Origin: Diadema setosum
Taxonomy: Eukaryota; Echinodermata; Echinoidea; Diadematoida; Diadematidae
DNA: 64,000 nucleotides
NCBI GenBank assembly: GCA_033980235.1
Contig: CM067066.1
Coordinates: forward strand, 29,438,976-29,502,975
Reading direction: 5' to 3'
Shown here: in pieces, positions 11,739 through 22,930 of the stretch
How positions within the stretch are numbered: position 1 is the stretch's first letter
How the letters are laid out: each line of letters begins with the position of its first letter
Notes under the pieces: generated by a model
What the model was told of the DNA's origin: nothing
The model's input: the letters and a program-made list of their open reading frames with translations, nothing else
Databases searched by the model: none
Made by a program: the position numbers and the translations under genes

Positions 11739-13937
11739 AAGTAATTTGGCGTGTCGCCAACACACAAGAAAATATCTGAACGGTGTACATAATATCAGCG
11801 GCACGCTTAGCCCGTTGGCCACTGCAGAGTGTTCGTCTTAAGTAGATAGCAACATGCCAGCAGCCAAGAAACGCCACAACCCTCTCTCGTTATATTGCCA
11901 CTGACAGCTTCGCCATTCTTCACAATCCCATCATCTCATCACGGATATAAAGGCAATCAAAGCAACCACAGAAAAGTCCATCCCCCCTCCTCCTCCTCCC
12001 CTCCTCATTTGGCAGTGATTTGGGAAGAAACTTGCCAGGTTATTAAACCAGGCAGGAAAAAAAAAAAGCGCAACCTCAGCTGTCATTTATGTTTCGTTAC
12101 TGCCACTGATGTTCAATGTGGCGTATAACCAGCGAAAAGGGTGAGTGTGTTAGATTCATTTGCTACGTATCCTTTTGCGTTGTCTGGTGGATGTACAAAT
12201 AAATGGAAACATGAACGTGTGAGACAGAAAGAAGTTCAGATTTTGCTTGGGTGCGTGTTATTACGGCGTACATGGGATTGCACTTCTAATGCGTGGCTTA
12301 ACGAATGAAATCGAGGGATATGTCGCACGGCTGTCTTATGTACGGACACGTGGACACGTCTCGTTCATCCTGAGAGGTACAGGAGTGGAATGTGCTCCAG
12401 GAGACATTATCAGACTCTACATTCAATTCTACAAGCATGAAGATTCTATCTACTAATGTGGAACTTTGCCTGCTATCGGCATCGAGCAACCTTCCCCCGG
12501 TTTTCTCGTAAACCACGCTTGAGATTCTCATTATTTCGTGCGCATGTTATAAAGCTTCTAGTTGTATGTAAAAGTCGGGCCCTTTTCGTGAATAGTAGTG
12601 CGTGCTTGGTAACCACGATGAATCTTGAGGTAAATCCCCCGTTATCATACTTGCCGATAGCGGCTATGAATGATTGGAAAATAAACAAATCACAGTGTAA
12701 CCTATGATGCATCTTTGTAATTGGATGGATCAGCCGCATCTAAATATACCTTTAGGACTTGCCGAGACTTTCTTAATTTAAGGGAGAAAGAGAGAGAGAA
12801 AAAAAAGAAAGAGAGAGGGAGGGAGAGTGAGGGAGGGAAGGGGGGGGGGAGAGAAAGATGTAGTTATCAAAGCGCTGTCATCTCGAGTAGTTTTGATTTC
12901 TATAATCACGTACTTGGAAGTACAGGTGTATTTAGTACAGCTTTACGTTGTAAACATGATAGTGTAAAAGTACAAGTGTTTTCTCTCTCTGTCTGTAAAC
13001 TAAATTTTACTTCAACCACCATGTTCCTTATAGTTCCTATCTAAGACAAAAAAAAAATTATATGACACCACAGTCCCTAGGATGTTCTTATTGTTGTGTG
13101 TGTGTATGTGTGTGTGTTACTGTGTGTACGTGTTTTTCTTTTTCCCGAGGGCAAAGGAGGACATTTATGGCTCGCTTACTACACCACCTTGGATATCCTA
13201 TGATAGTAAAGTTTGTGTGTGCTTGTTTAGAGTGAATGTGTGTCTGTTAGTATGCACCTTGTATGAAAATGCCAGTGTGTCTCTCTGTGAGTTTCATAAT
13301 CAATCCACATCTTCCCGTCCCTGGGTTATTTTTTTTTTTTTCATGAGAATAGGTGTCGGGTCCCCGTTTTGCTAAGCCGCGCTGCAACACATGCATCAAA
13401 AGCAATTTGAGCCAATTATCGTCAGACAGGAAGGTAAAAATTATCATATTCCCTCATCGCCACCCTCACCATCGACGAATACCAAAACGCATCGCTTCTT
13501 CTTAGAGTTTGTGTTATATCCTGTTGAATCGAGAGAGACAAGCTGCGTAAACAAGCCCCTATGGGACGACAGCAAGGACTCAATTAGCTTTAAGGCGATA
13601 ATAAAGAAAGGCAGGGTGAGACCGTAAGAGAAAGATACAAAGACAGGGACAGACAGAAAGAATGGGACAGACAGGCCCAGATTTAAATGCTTATGAGAAA
13701 GAGAAAAGGAGAGATGCGTTACAAAGTGATAGAAAGAGATGGAAGCTGGAGTAAAAAGGAGAGGGTGACAGCTGAAGAAAGACATATGGGAGAAAGAAAT
13801 ACCTGTCTCAATTAGTGTTCAGTGATTTCTTGACAAAAACACCTGTAATATACTCTTTCTATAATACGTCCTTTCGACAAGAAAAAGAGTGTTAGTCATG
13901 ATGGGTTTACTGCTTTAGCTTAGTTATCGTTGTTACA
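11739..13937. other. No gene supported in 2.2 kb
   Basis: A purine-rich GA/GGGA block lies at about 12783-12857, including G9-10. Minor TG tracts lie near 13095 and 13215. The open frames of 70-110 codons here have no recognisable motif and overlap on both strands as expected by chance. Confidence 0.55.
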
Positions 13938-14018
13938 GCGTGTGTGTGTGTTTATGTGTGTGCGTGTGTGTGGGTATGTGTATGTGTGTGTGTGTGTGTG
14001 TGTGCGTGTGTGTGTGTT
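13938..14018. repeat. GT microsatellite
   Basis: An interrupted TG tract ending just before TTTTGGGG. Confidence 0.95.
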
Positions 14019-14408
14019 TTGGGGATGATGTTAATTAATTTCTGGAAATACGTCGAAATATCGAAACAATACTCATCTTTTCGGATGTCATACATCTCGT
14101 TACACCTGTCAACCAGCATTACATTGAAGCATACAAGAGAAAATTTGATTATCGTTTTGTGTCCGCTGAATTTCCAACCCACCGTGCAGCTAACAATTGA
14201 CACAATCCGATCCATGAGTGATTTTAGCGTAGAGAACATGCAGCAAAAGCAATTCTTTTAGTTTAACTAGCATAATAGTGTCACTAATGTCTCAGCCTTT
14301 AAACGTACGCCAACAAAGTGATGCTCATTCATCTACCGTATTAAGTTGTTCTCATGTCAATTTTCTTTCTTTCTTTTTTGAGAGCCAAAAAGTGTTGTTT
14401 GTATGTAT

Positions 14409-14468
14409 GCATGTGTGTGTGCGTGTGCGTGTGCGTGAGTGCGAGTGTGTGTGTGTGTGTGTGTGTGC

Positions 14469-14522
<54 letters not shown>

Positions 14523-14592
14523 GGGGGGGGGGCGGTGGTGGCGGTTCCGCGGCCCCTGATTCCGTAGCAACGGTAGCTTTTTTTTTTTTTTT
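14409..14592. repeat. GT microsatellite, G12 and T run
   Basis: A long TG tract (14409-14519) is followed by G12 (14521-14532), a GGTGG-rich spacer and about 14 T (14579-14592). All frames across it are low-complexity. Confidence 0.95.
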
Positions 14593-15482
14593 ATAAAACG
14601 CCAACTTTGAAAGCATGAATTCGTGCAGTTGTTGCTAAGTAACGTTGTTTCAAACATTTATTCAAAATAACTTTAATGGATTGAAGAAGGTCAAGTACTA
14701 TCAAGGGTAGCAAAAGTTGAAGCAACGATCCTATTCGTACTTCTAAGTACTCGGTATAGTCTTGTAATAACACGTATACATAACATTCTGATTATCTTAA
14801 GAGTCTCTACTGAAAAGGACGAAATTGGCAGTAGATAATTTTGCATTATTTTGAAAATATATGCGACAAGCAAACAACTCAACAATGTCAAACGAGTCAA
14901 GCGAAGGCAAGAAACTTGTTTTCCTGCCATGTTTTCACGACATGCGCTATTCCTAGTATCTTGGGAAACTACGGCTGAGTGGGTTTAATTGAGATTAGAA
15001 TAAAACACAACCCGGCCGATAACTCAATTTATGTCCGCCGATGATTGTTGGATGTCTCTTCGGAGACTTGCAAGTGCCGTCGCTAGAGTTATGGAATATT
15101 TATGATTTTCATACTTGTCTCTGCAGCGCGCTTACCCTGACACGTTCCGAGCGTGGGTGAGTACTCGACCATCGCCGTGATCGCAGTTCGTCTCTTCCTA
15201 TCCGTCGACTATACAACAACAATGACAACGGAATGGCCCGGCCTCTGCATGAAGAAAAGCCAACAAAATACTAGATATTCCCACCAGAGCAAAGGAAGGC
15301 GATGAGAAGAGAGAAGGAGACAAAAATAAGGTAGCTGGAAATAGCATGGAATTATACTTTGTAAAGTTTCCCAATATGTGGTTATAATCCATATATAACA
15401 TGCGCATGTCAGCACTTAGGACCTACGTGCAACTTGTGCAAAGCGAGAGATGTCCTAGAAGACAATAACGCTCCTTCACATA
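14593..15482. other. No recognisable feature
   Basis: AT-rich DNA. No gene, repeat or hairpin identified. Confidence 0.5.
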
Positions 15483-15604
15483 TATTTCATTATCTTTTTT
15501 GTTTGTTATTATTCATAGTAAGTTGGATTTACGTTGCAGTCTTATTTCATTATCTTTTTTTGTTTGTTATTATTCATAGTAAAGTTGGATTTACGTTGCA
15601 GTCT
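15483..15604 (+). repeat. Recent 60-bp tandem duplication, two copies
   Basis: Unit 1 (15483-15542) and unit 2 (15543-15604) are nearly identical. They differ by one extra T in a T run and one extra A in AGTAAAGTTGG. Each contains ATTTCATTATC, TTATTATTCATAG and TTACGTTGCAGTCTT. The near identity implies a young duplication. No function is suggested. Confidence 0.95.
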
Positions 15605-16487
15605 TAGCCGTCTTTCTCTTCCTTCAGTACATATATTTCTCTCTACTAATCTTTCTTCGCTCTTTATAACTTCCATCTTGCTCGTTCAGGAGTAGTTCAG
15701 GTTCATTCTCTCCAAAACGATATACGCTTTAAAAAAAGCAATTTCAATATTGTTTTCGTCCTATTGTGCTTACTCTAAGCAAACAAACTCTTACCTATAG
15801 CAACATTCTGTATTTTTTTTTTTCGGGGGGGGGGGGGGACTGCATTAGTTTGCCATAATATGTAACGTTCCTCTTCATTAAGAAATGATAACATGATGCA
15901 ATGACCTTTCACTAATTGTTGCCATAAATTGGCGGAATCTTTCGTCCTAGTAGAATATTATTAGGACTTAACTAGACTACCCTGTGTTTTTCTGACGTAC
16001 AAAAATAACATTCATCAAATCCGCTTAAATGTGGGCCTCGAAAGCCTTGATAAACAGGAGGAAAAAATGTCATATCTCCCACTTTTTTCACAAGTTTTAA
16101 TAGAGACTGCATTATTGTATACGCACACATGGGTATAAGATTTTAGACATTGAATGAAAAGGCTTATAGTCTTCGAAAAGAAACCAAAGCATATATACAT
16201 TTTTCTTGCTTTGCAATCTAACAAACACAAATTGTGTCATTTTACTCATGAGCTATACACATTTCTTTGTTTGCAGATTTATGTTTTACATGGTAATTGA
16301 TCGTCCGGCACTCCAGACGACATTCACTGATATTAATGATATCATTTTGATCTTACAATCATTTTCACGCTTTGAATGACAGAAATCACAAAAGGACTAT
16401 TTTTACCACCTACAAAATCATTACGAAAACTATACATTAAATCATCAATATTATTAGTAAGAGTTGCTAGCATTATCCTTACAATTG
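15605..16487. other. No gene; T12-C-G14 junction
   Basis: T12, one C and G14 lie at 15812-15838. The rest is AT-rich and featureless to inspection. Confidence 0.55.
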
Positions 16488-16520
<33 letters not shown>

Positions 16521-16546
16521 TAGTAGTAGTAGTAGTAGTAGTAGTA
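16488..16546. repeat. TAG trinucleotide microsatellite
   Basis: About 19 TAG/GTA units with one interruption (GTATAG). It abuts the left end of the foldback element at 16554. Confidence 0.95.
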
Positions 16547-16553
16547 CTGTTAG

Positions 16554-18287
16554 TATAGGTTTTCCCGGCCAATTTCGCACTTTTGTCAGTCTATTTGATA
16601 AAAGATCCATTCAATTTAGCGAAAATCCTCGTCACTGCACATTCTGTCATTCAAAATTGCAACTTGTTCATTCAGTTTAGCATTTCGATCAATGAAATTC
16701 GCACATGTGCCTTTCGAATTCGTAAAACGGGCATTCAAATTGGCACGTGCTCTTCAGTCATCCAAATTCGCCAGCACTGGCGGAAAATGGTATTTCAGTC
16801 ATTCAATTTCGCGTATGGGCAGTCAAATTCCAAACATGTTCATTCAAATTGGCGTATTGTTAATTCTATTTTGAAAAGGTGAGAACCGTGGTTTATACGT
16901 ATTTAAAGGTGAATTTTTGTTTCATCCACACACTGTTAAAGGAGACCTCCGGATGATTTTCAAATTTTTACATTTGAACATATATAAATTAGTTATACTG
17001 GGTACAGAGTTTCATGATTTATAATGATTGGGATGAAAAATAAGAATGTTTTCGAAGTTTATAACAAATTGCAATGAACAAGGATGATGACATGGCAGCC
17101 TCACCATAAGAATGCATGAGATGTGGCTCGAGGAAGCAGCACAAAAGAAGAAGGCATGCATAGATTACACACAGGTGAGCTTGCAAGCATGCGGTATTGT
17201 AATGGAATGACACTGCTACATTACTGAGATATGTGAGGCTCCTATGTCATCATCTTTGTTCAGTGTAATTTGTTTAAGGTTTTTGAAAGTACTGTTTCTC
17301 TGCTCAAGAACCACAATAAATTCTACAAATCTATACATGAAGCTGTTGATTTATGTACTACATGATGTGAAATTATGAAAATCGTCCGGAATGCCCCATT
17401 AAGTATATAGCAAAGGTATCTTTGACCCTAAATAATTCAAGTTTGTTGTTCTGTAACGCCCCACTTCTTTTATACATGTTATCAGAACTATACATGCACC
17501 AGTACCATAGATCACTTCACTTTCTTATGTCCAGTCAAGGCAGTACGAGTAAGATACAGGCGTATCTCTCAAGAAGACAGGGAAACAATCATAGAAGCAT
17601 TTGAGGGTAACAACCTTGACAAATTGATGGCTAGAGCCGATCCAAGAACTTTATTCTTAATGATGATTAACGCAATATAGCACCCACCAGATGAAAATAA
17701 TGAAACATGCGGATGAAAGAAATAATCAAGATGTAAGAAACCTCCTTCTCCCAATTAATGTCAAAACAAAACAAGATTAATGTATCTGTGAATAAAATAA
17801 TGCTATCCAACATTTTAAACGCATACACATATTTTGAAAGTACTGTTGCAAAGGTGATATCAGAATAAAGAATGAATACGAAAAATGAAATGTTAAGATG
17901 CTTGCAAACACTACCTATGATGAATGAAAATGGGGAAAAAAGGAATAAATGCTTAACGTGTCTGCTCAATTGACTGCAGTAAATGCGAAATTGGATGCCC
18001 AAGAATGAATTCGAATGAACGAGCGCAGCGTATACGTGATCACGTGACTATATCATGCTAAATTGAATGAACGATTTGCGAATTGGTGCTTGTCTTACGA
18101 ATTTGAACTGAAAAAGTACAGATTCGAATGATGTTAAATGTAATTTGAATGCTCCAAAATGAATTTGAATGAAAAGATTATAAAATTGAAATACCGAACA
18201 TGCCATCTAGGCTAAATTCTGCTAAATTGAATGCACAAATTAGGAATTGGACTGAAAAAAGTGCGAAATTGGCCGGGAAAACCTATA
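16554..18287. mobile_element. TU-like foldback element with long repetitive inverted repeats
   Basis: The left end TATAGGTTTTCCCGGCC continues into CAATTTCGCACTTTT. The right end is its reverse complement with only a few changes over the first ~35 bases. The terminal inverted repeats extend about 320 bp (16554-16870 and 17966-18287). Inside them variants of ATTCAAATTNGC occur roughly every 20-36 bases (ten or so per arm). The arms diverge past the tips, as expected of repeat turnover. Long inverted repeats with a directly repeated outer domain characterise the TU foldback elements known from Strongylocentrotus; the link is by structure, not by sequence comparison. No transposase and no clear target duplication. 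It carries a nested MITE (16936-17402). Confidence 0.7.
16936..17402 (+). mobile_element. T2/Kolobok-type MITE, family C, copy 1 (nested)
   Basis: TTAA at 16936-16939 precedes AGGAGACCTCCGGATGATTT. The right end is ATCGTCCGGAATGCCCCA followed by TTAA at 17399-17402. The termini match as inverted repeats of about 22 bases around TCCGGAYGATTTTCA. It lies in the core of the foldback element and so is younger than it. A second copy at 56086-56548 is collinear over the full length. About 467 bp, non-coding. Confidence 0.85.
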
Positions 18288-19977
18288 GTATGTAGACGGT
18301 TTCACAAATTTTAACATCTTGGCATATGTGATCACATCCAGTATATGCATGCTTGCGTGCGTTCGATACATAGACAGGTATCGATGTATCACAACGGACT
18401 GAGTTACTGGCTAAAGAATAACCTGTCATCTCATGATATTTGACGCAACCGACGAAAGAAAAAAAATGTGCACAGTAACCCGAAAGGTAGGCTATGCAAA
18501 CTGGAGTATGAGCAAAGAGCCCCGAGGCGGTAAGAAAGAACCTACCGCTTTATCTGAGGTGTAATGCGCATGTATTTCGCAGGACCATAGAGGTTCTGCT
18601 AAGAGCAGTGAATTGTGAACATGAATCCCAGGTGGGTGCAGAGAGCTCCAAAATGACTAAGATTGGAGTTTCATCACGCGTTAACTTCATATAGGTCAGG
18701 AAATATGATTACCGACGAGAATGAGTGGGACTTTGCAGTGTGGCAAGTCTGAGAAGCTTTGAAAGAATAAGAACGTGTTGGCATTTATGGCGTGCCATAG
18801 CTTCCTCGACAACATGCTACTCTTGTAGACCTCGATCTGCCAGCATAATTGTGTTATCTTTAATATCTTTCACATTTTTGAAGGGAGTGGGTGACAACAT
18901 TCTGGTCTAGCGAGTTGGGGGAAAAGGCACAACTGACATATTTTACTATAGTGTAAAGAGTGAAAGTGGGGGGGGGGGGGGGGAGGACAACGATCGCACT
19001 CTATTCTAAAAGGAGATTTAATCCATGTAACGTTCGGAACGTGAATAAGAAGTTCAACCTTTATTTCGCCTGCCCGCGCCAAGTAATTCGAAGCTCTCTT
19101 TTCATGGACTGTGTGCTACTGAACAGAGCGGGGCAAACGGTACGGCCCCAGCGAGTGAAACCTACCTACTGATCTCAAGTCACGTGATCCAAGAAGAGGC
19201 GATTTTCAAGTGGGAGGCTGAACCTTTAAAACTTATTAAATTTCTCTCGTCTTAAAGCAGGCTGTGAAAGGCAACAGGCGAGCAGCGTGTTGTGGGTAAC
19301 GATTCTGCTTTCTTTCAGCCGGGCATCACACCATTATCATTCACAACGGCACGTCGCCTTCTTCACTTATGCTCTTCATACTCTAACCAATATATTTTAC
19401 ATTCACTCTAGCTCTCCCTATGTATCGAAATTACAGGGTGAGAAAATTGAAAGGAACTGACTTTGAGGCCCTGAAATCTGTCAATGCGATGCTCCGCATG
19501 AAAGCCATATACAGTGAAGGGAAAAATTTTAATATTGCAGACACTGCATTGCAAAACGGAAACTTGCAACCTGCTCATCCTTTGCTTCGATTCACTTCAT
19601 ACATAATAAACACCGTGTTGCAGAAAGAAGCAGATGTTATCATATCCTATCGGGTGGGCACCTAAACAATGTCTCAATTTGGGACGACATCATCGCATAC
19701 TCACGGCAATCTCTACCTTTCTATATCATACGTCTGTCAATCAGCATTGTCAAATATAACGCGCCAAAGCAGTTGTAAAGGCGCTGCATGGATTTGGCGG
19801 GACCCCGGTTTTTGGTTTGTGCCCTGCACATTATTCATTATCTTTCCCGCGGTGTTCCCGCCAAGGCGAAAGGGATATAGACCAAGGTGGATCACACTCG
19901 AAGAAAAGCAGAAATTAGCATGTAGGCAGGAACACTCGGAGGGATGTATATACGGAAGCTTAAAAGTGCAGCGGTGA
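18288..19977. other. No gene; G16 run
   Basis: G16 lies at 18968-18983. An 81-codon frame at 19420-19665 (plus) starts with ATG and has ordinary composition, but no family is recognised and it is within chance expectation. No other feature. Confidence 0.5.
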
Positions 19978-20384
19978 AAAGGCAACCTGCCGACAACTCG
20001 CCCAGGCACCCTTATTCGGATAGAGAAGGCGGGAAGGCGACTCGCAGAAGCTCGCCAAGGTGTTATGGTAAAAGGTGAAGCAAGCATGGCAAGGGAACTT
20101 GTTGAAATTCATCTCGACGTCTTCTTCAAAAAAGGGAATGCGATAAGGCGACATGTAAAATCTCGCCTCCGGGCTTTGTTGAGCATGATAAGGAGAACGG
20201 GCGACTCGTTAAAACCAGCCTGCATGTGCTATATTTGGGAGTAGATGAAAGACGACTTTTCAAACTCAATTGCCTTTGCACTTTTCTCGTAGAACGAGCC
20301 CGAGAAAGGGTGACTTTTTAAAAGTTACCTTTATCAGGGTAGAAAGACAACAAGGTGAAAAGGGGGTTTTGCTAAAGGTTGCCT
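19978..20384. repeat. Array of degenerate short hairpin units
   Basis: About seven units share the pattern AAGGCGAC, a 4-10 base A/T-rich middle, then GTCGCCTT-like sequence, each able to form a small stem. They lie near 19979, 20034, 20145, 20197, 20247, 20303 and 20355. The clearest are AAGGCGACATGTAAAATC followed by TCGCCT, and GGTGACTTTTTAAAAGTTAC followed by C. Spacing is irregular (about 45-110 bases). I know no named family. Confidence 0.55.
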
Positions 20385-20913
20385 TGTGAAAAATATTCTA
20401 CAATAATTATGAACTTCCATGTCACATTGACGAGATTTTGTCTTTTTTTTCACACATTGTCTGCACCCGATACGTTATGAAACAGTACAGTGTATTTCTC
20501 CGTATTGCTGATGGCGGTTTGACTCATGAAGTTCACCTGGGTAAACTGTTAAAAACAAATAAAAAAAGCAAATAAAAAGAAATGGATTGCAAAACTATTT
20601 GACAACTGCACTACATGACGTGTGCAAGTAAAAACATAAAAACAGAATCTAAGCATATTTGTAAATGACACTATATTTGTTGAACTCCTGCTACCTCGCA
20701 ATTGTTACGTAGCCTTCACTAATAACTACGTACTTTCTGATGATAACCTCAAGAATTGGAACTCGACAAAATCTATAGAATTGCTCTGCTGTGTTGATAT
20801 GTTGGTTTCAGTACTTTTTTTTTTTATTTATCGTCACGTGGGGAATCATAAAAACATTCTACTGAAGTTGTTTTTCAAATGCATGAAATTCTTCCGTCGA
20901 GATGTTTTCATTA
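20385..20913. other. No recognisable feature
   Basis: AT-rich DNA between the hairpin array and the 70-bp palindrome. Confidence 0.5.
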
Positions 20914-20983
20914 CAACTGATTGACAAATTGCCCTACACTGAAGTAAATTTACGTCGATGTAGGGCAATTTGTCAATCAGTTG
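20914..20983. repeat. Near-perfect 70-bp palindrome
   Basis: Arms 20914-20938 (CAACTGATTGACAAATTGCC and five more bases) and 20959-20983 are exact reverse complements over 25 bases. The 20-base middle continues to pair with few mismatches around a central GTAAATTTAC. Nine of the next 11 flanking bases also match. It would fold to a hairpin as RNA or a cruciform as DNA. No TTAA or other target duplication is evident. It could be a small MITE or a hairpin RNA precursor. Confidence 0.9.
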
Positions 20984-21125
20984 CAGTGAAGTTGTTTTGT
21001 TTTTCTCTCAAGACATTCCTCGTTTTATGCTATTTGGGGATGGGGAAAATAACGATACTGACCATGCATTCTCTGACTTTGAGGCCACCTCACACTGCAC
21101 AACTTTACCACCGTATGACGGTTTA

Positions 21126-21474
21126 CCGATCGTACTGTTTACCACTGGGAGCAGTGATTAAAAGAATGTTCTCGAGAGTTGTCACATTTGATCCATATTC
21201 AGAGTTCATTTGTATCACAAAACATCCTACCATATAAAATTTTGCAATAAAGCCACAAATGTAATTAAATATCACTAATTTTCTCATAAACCATAACTGT
21301 AACGATTTTATTACAACTGTTGTTTACATCTTGTATATTTAACAATACTTAACATCGATTATAATGATTAACATTTTCACATTGGTTGTGTCTATCCCGA
21401 AGTCACATTTTAGAACTATTTTAGAGCACTGACACTGGGTTTTTTCATCTGCAAATGGTAAATAGTGACTTTAA
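21126..21474 (+). mobile_element. T2/Kolobok-type MITE, family B, copy 1
   Basis: It is collinear with the copy at 54740-55148. Shared blocks are CTGTTTACCACTGGGAGCAG, TTCTCATAAACCATAACTG, GATTAACATTTTCACATTGG and TTTCATCTGCAAATGGTAA. The left tip has lost its TTAAAGGTA ending; the right TTAA remains at 21471-21474. At about 349 bp it is some 60 bp shorter than the other copy. Non-coding. Confidence 0.85.
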
Positions 21475-21606
21475 GACCGGAAGACCAGCCGTGCCAGTTT
21501 CCAGTCGTGCGACTGGGTCTTAGTGGCAGTCGCAGAGATTTGACATGTCGAATTCGTTTGTGCATCAAACATCAGCCTTATAACTCCAATTCTGAAAGCA
21601 GCCCCA

Positions 21607-21715
21607 TATAATGGCCGCCACGCACGCACGCACACACGCACATACCTACCCACACACACACACACTCATACTAACACACACACAAACTCACAGACACACA
21701 GACACAAACGGAAGC
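21607..21715. repeat. CA-rich simple sequence
   Basis: CGCACGCACG passes into interrupted CA with CATA and CAGA variants. Confidence 0.9.
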
Positions 21716-22566
21716 TCTCTATCAACAGACAAGCTATAAGTGCATCTTTATTCTTGTACGCCACCTTTCACACACCAATCAGAATACAAACTCAATTTTG
21801 TGGGAGGTGTGGTTACAACATTTCAGACTCTCCTTACTACCAAACCTGATAACCTAATCAGCGTCGCTCGAGATGTGAACGTCGGTATATCTTCCTCGTA
21901 ATTATTCCTTTCGCTCGTCTGTAGTGATAGCAGATACCCTTCATCGATCTCTTTTTCTCCATGAACACGTCCGAACGGCGCCAGTCGCACGGAGAAAATC
22001 TCGAATTGAGAGTCTACAAAACGGCGTGACACCAGGTTGTAATAATTGTTTTATAAACCATGGCACTCTAGCTTTTGTTTATGTTCAAAAGCCAATCAAG
22101 AGTGATTGAAACCTTTCATGTAATCAAGAACAATATTTAATGATTCATGATTTACAATAAAGAAAATTAAGGTACATTCTAAAGCAGAAGGAGGTAAAGA
22201 CATTATACACTTAGAGCTAAAAGAAAAACTTTTTGTCATTTCCATGTTTCACGAAACTTCTTTCTTTTTTTTTTCTCTAAAGAATAGTATCTTGTATCTT
22301 ACTAAAACAGACCTTCTCTCTTAAATCAAAATTAGTGAAATAGCAGAAATAGAAAAGTTTTACGTTATGTGATAGCGTCAGGTGATTATGTCAGTACATC
22401 TTATTCGATTACTCCATACAGCTTATTTCGACGCACATGAGCTCTCACTGTAGATATGAAATTTCCTAGAAAAGTAAAGGTTCGTTCCTTGTGTATAAGA
22501 TTCTCGATATTTCAAAATTACTTTTCCTTTCCTCGTTTTCCGGCTGGTAAGGAGGAAATTCTGAAC
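21716..22566. other. No recognisable feature
   Basis: AT-rich. Frames of about 60-70 codons on both strands have no recognisable motif. Confidence 0.5.
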
Positions 22567-22930
22567 TTAAATTCAAGGGGATGGATCAGTGGGAATCAGT
22601 GGGAATGCTGGGGGTGATTGTTCCAATCCTTGTGGGATTCATTTAAGAGTACATCATATATCTATTGTTGTGTGAAAATCATTTGCTTCAGAATTGTCTC
22701 ATATTCAAGTAATGTGCAGTTTTATCGCCCCGTCAATGTACAGGCATGCTAACCTGGAAACATTAAACTACACATTACTTGAATATGAGACCATTCTGAA
22801 GCAAAGTCAATTTTCACACCACAATAGATACATAATGCACTCTTAAATGAATACCACAAGGATTGGAACAGTCATCCCTCAGCATTCCCACTGATTCCCA
22901 CTGATCAGGTACTATAGCCATCCCCTTTAA
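22567..22930. mobile_element. Foldback MITE, family E
   Basis: The left arm (22575-22720) and right arm (22780-22928) are long inverted repeats sharing AAGGGGATGG, the doubled TCAGTGGGAA motif, TTCCAATCCTTGTGG and CTCATATTCAAGTAATGTG. The right end reads CCATCCCCTTTAA, giving TTAAAGGGGATGG on the minus strand. That matches the T2-type TTAAAGGR signature. The left end has TTCAAGGGG with TTAA five bases further out. The right arm has about 12 extra bases after CCATCCCC-proximal sequence. Non-coding. Confidence 0.85.
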
